NCBI GenBank assembly: GCA_035444405.1
Contig: DAOMOP010000172.1
Location: forward strand, 1-8,617
Origin: DAOMOP01 sp035444405
GTDB lineage: Bacteria > Pseudomonadota > Gammaproteobacteria > Burkholderiales > Rhodocyclaceae
Length of the DNA stretch: 8,617 nt
Direction of reading: 5' to 3'
Part shown: in pieces, positions 6,008 to 8,617 of the stretch
How the letters are laid out: every line of letters starts with the position of its first letter
Position numbering within the stretch: position 1 is the stretch's first letter
Program-made: the position numbers and the translations under genes
Notes under the pieces: model-generated
Database searches by the model: none
Told to the model about the DNA's origin: nothing
What the model saw: only the letters and a program-made list of their open reading frames with translations

Positions 6008-6074
6008 GAATCAGCGACGCCGCCATTGCGCTCGATCCGACACAAGCGGCTGCCCACTTGTGAGGAGAGGCGCG

Positions 6075-6410
6075 ATGACAAGAGCAGCTTGCGCGGCGCC
6101 GTCGATGCTGGCGGCCGTGGTCCTGGCCGGCTGTGTCGGGGTGGCGTCATCGCCGCGGATGGTCGAGGGCGAGTGTGCCGACATGCACGGCGCCAGGATC
6201 TGCACCTGGGCCTTCGTCGACGGCGCCGGCCGGGTCGTCGAATACGGAGCGACCATTCCGCTCGCGCTGGTCGACAATGCGCCACGCGACGTGTAGATGG
6301 CCTGGCCGCCGGTGCCGGGCGTGGTCGCCCGCATGCCGCCGGAGGTGATCGCCGCCTCGGGGATCGACCACCTCACCGTCTATTGGGAACCGCACGGTCA
6401 TGAGCACGAT
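6075..6410 (+). pseudogene. lipoprotein gene interrupted by TAG and lacking its 3' end
   Basis: The ATG at 6075 follows GAGGAGAGG (6062-6070). Residues 1-20 are a lipoprotein signal with lipobox LAGC and C20. The mature part reads MHGARICTWAFVDGAGRVVEYG and NAPRDV, then TAG at 6294-6296. The same frame continues at once with MAWPPVPGVVARMPPEV and IDHLTVYWEPHGHEHD, which looks like the same domain. A single C-to-T change in CAG (Gln) would explain the stop. After HGH the frame no longer looks like protein, whereas from memory DUF5602/TTHB210-like domains continue with a PHFDFHFY-type motif after a similar HGH; that family match is tentative. Either a 73-residue lipoprotein is made or the gene is dead. 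The 3' boundary is approximate. The P-type ATPase start follows about 120 bases later. Confidence 0.6.
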
Positions 6411-6455
6411 GCGCTGCGTGGCGCAGCGTCGCGGCATGCGCCGACCCTGTGGGGA

Positions 6456-6501
6456 TTTCCCGGTATCGGGCGGACGGGTAGCATCGCAGCTCGACCGTCC
6501 G
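6456..6501 (+). promoter_or_regulatory. possible ATPase promoter within an inverted repeat
   Basis: A -10-like TAGCAT lies at 6479-6484 (four of six positions), with a weak -35 TTTCCC at 6456-6461, 17 bases upstream. A perfect 7-base inverted repeat, CGGACGG (6471-6477) and CCGTCCG (6495-6501), brackets the -10 and expected start site, 28 bases before the ATPase start codon. It could be an operator or a 5' leader hairpin. Confidence 0.3.
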
Positions 6502-6528
6502 ACACGCCCTCGACATCAGGAACCCCCC

Positions 6529-8617
<2,089 letters not shown>

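Noticed and set aside
5076..6026. Minus-strand 316-codon ORF overlapping the CNNM-type gene in another frame
   Set aside because: Arg/His-rich out-of-frame translation of a well-recognised gene.
6400..6528. Upstream ATG at 6400 as the ATPase start
   Set aside because: In frame and open, but without a ribosome-binding site and outside the family N-terminus; the ATG at 6529 has AGGAA at six bases.

Overview
High-GC proteobacterial chromosomal DNA. Codon use, leader-type intergenic regions and the mix of families fit a betaproteobacterium, perhaps a Rhodocyclales-like one. That placement is an impression from gene content and was not measured. No transposase, phage, tRNA, rRNA or CRISPR feature is visible.

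Layout from left to right. (1) A minus-strand HD-GYP cyclic-di-GMP phosphodiesterase-type gene runs off the left edge (1-906). Its GTG start overlaps the stop of a possible 54-codon ORF (903-1067). (2) A non-coding stretch (1068-1481) holds an orphan terminator-like hairpin, a weak promoter, and a strong -10 box flanked by two perfect palindromes. This leads into bacterioferritin (bfr, 1482-1949, +). (3) bfr converges, across a pair of hairpins, on an Alx-type TerC membrane protein gene (2040-3002, -). (4) The alx leader (3003-3233, -) contains a recognisable yybP-ykoY manganese riboswitch, a competing hairpin, a UUCG-capped intrinsic terminator and a near-consensus promoter. (5) Divergent from it lies a membrane-anchored SdiA-regulated/YjiK-like beta-propeller protein (3426-4364, +). 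(6) That gene converges on a CNNM/CorC-HlyC-type DUF21-CBS membrane protein gene (4502-5836, -). (7) A lipoprotein gene (6075 onward, +) is interrupted by an in-frame TAG and appears to lack its C-terminus, so it is probably a pseudogene. (8) A P2-type cation-transporting P-type ATPase gene (6529 onward, +) runs off the right edge just before transmembrane helix 5.

Four of the intact genes belong to families that handle metals. Bacterioferritin stores iron. Alx/TerC with a Mn riboswitch points to Mn2+ export. CNNM/CorC proteins are linked to Mg2+/Co2+ transport. P2 ATPases export Ca2+ or Mn2+. The genes are mostly separately promoted and alternate in strand, so this is a functional neighbourhood and not an operon. 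The most informative regulatory element is the Mn riboswitch, where both the aptamer and a plausible termination/antitermination mechanism can be read. I found no clear case of a wholly new system. The best leads are the substituted ferroxidase position in Bfr, the paired palindromes at the bfr promoter, the TAG-interrupted lipoprotein and the coupled small ORF.
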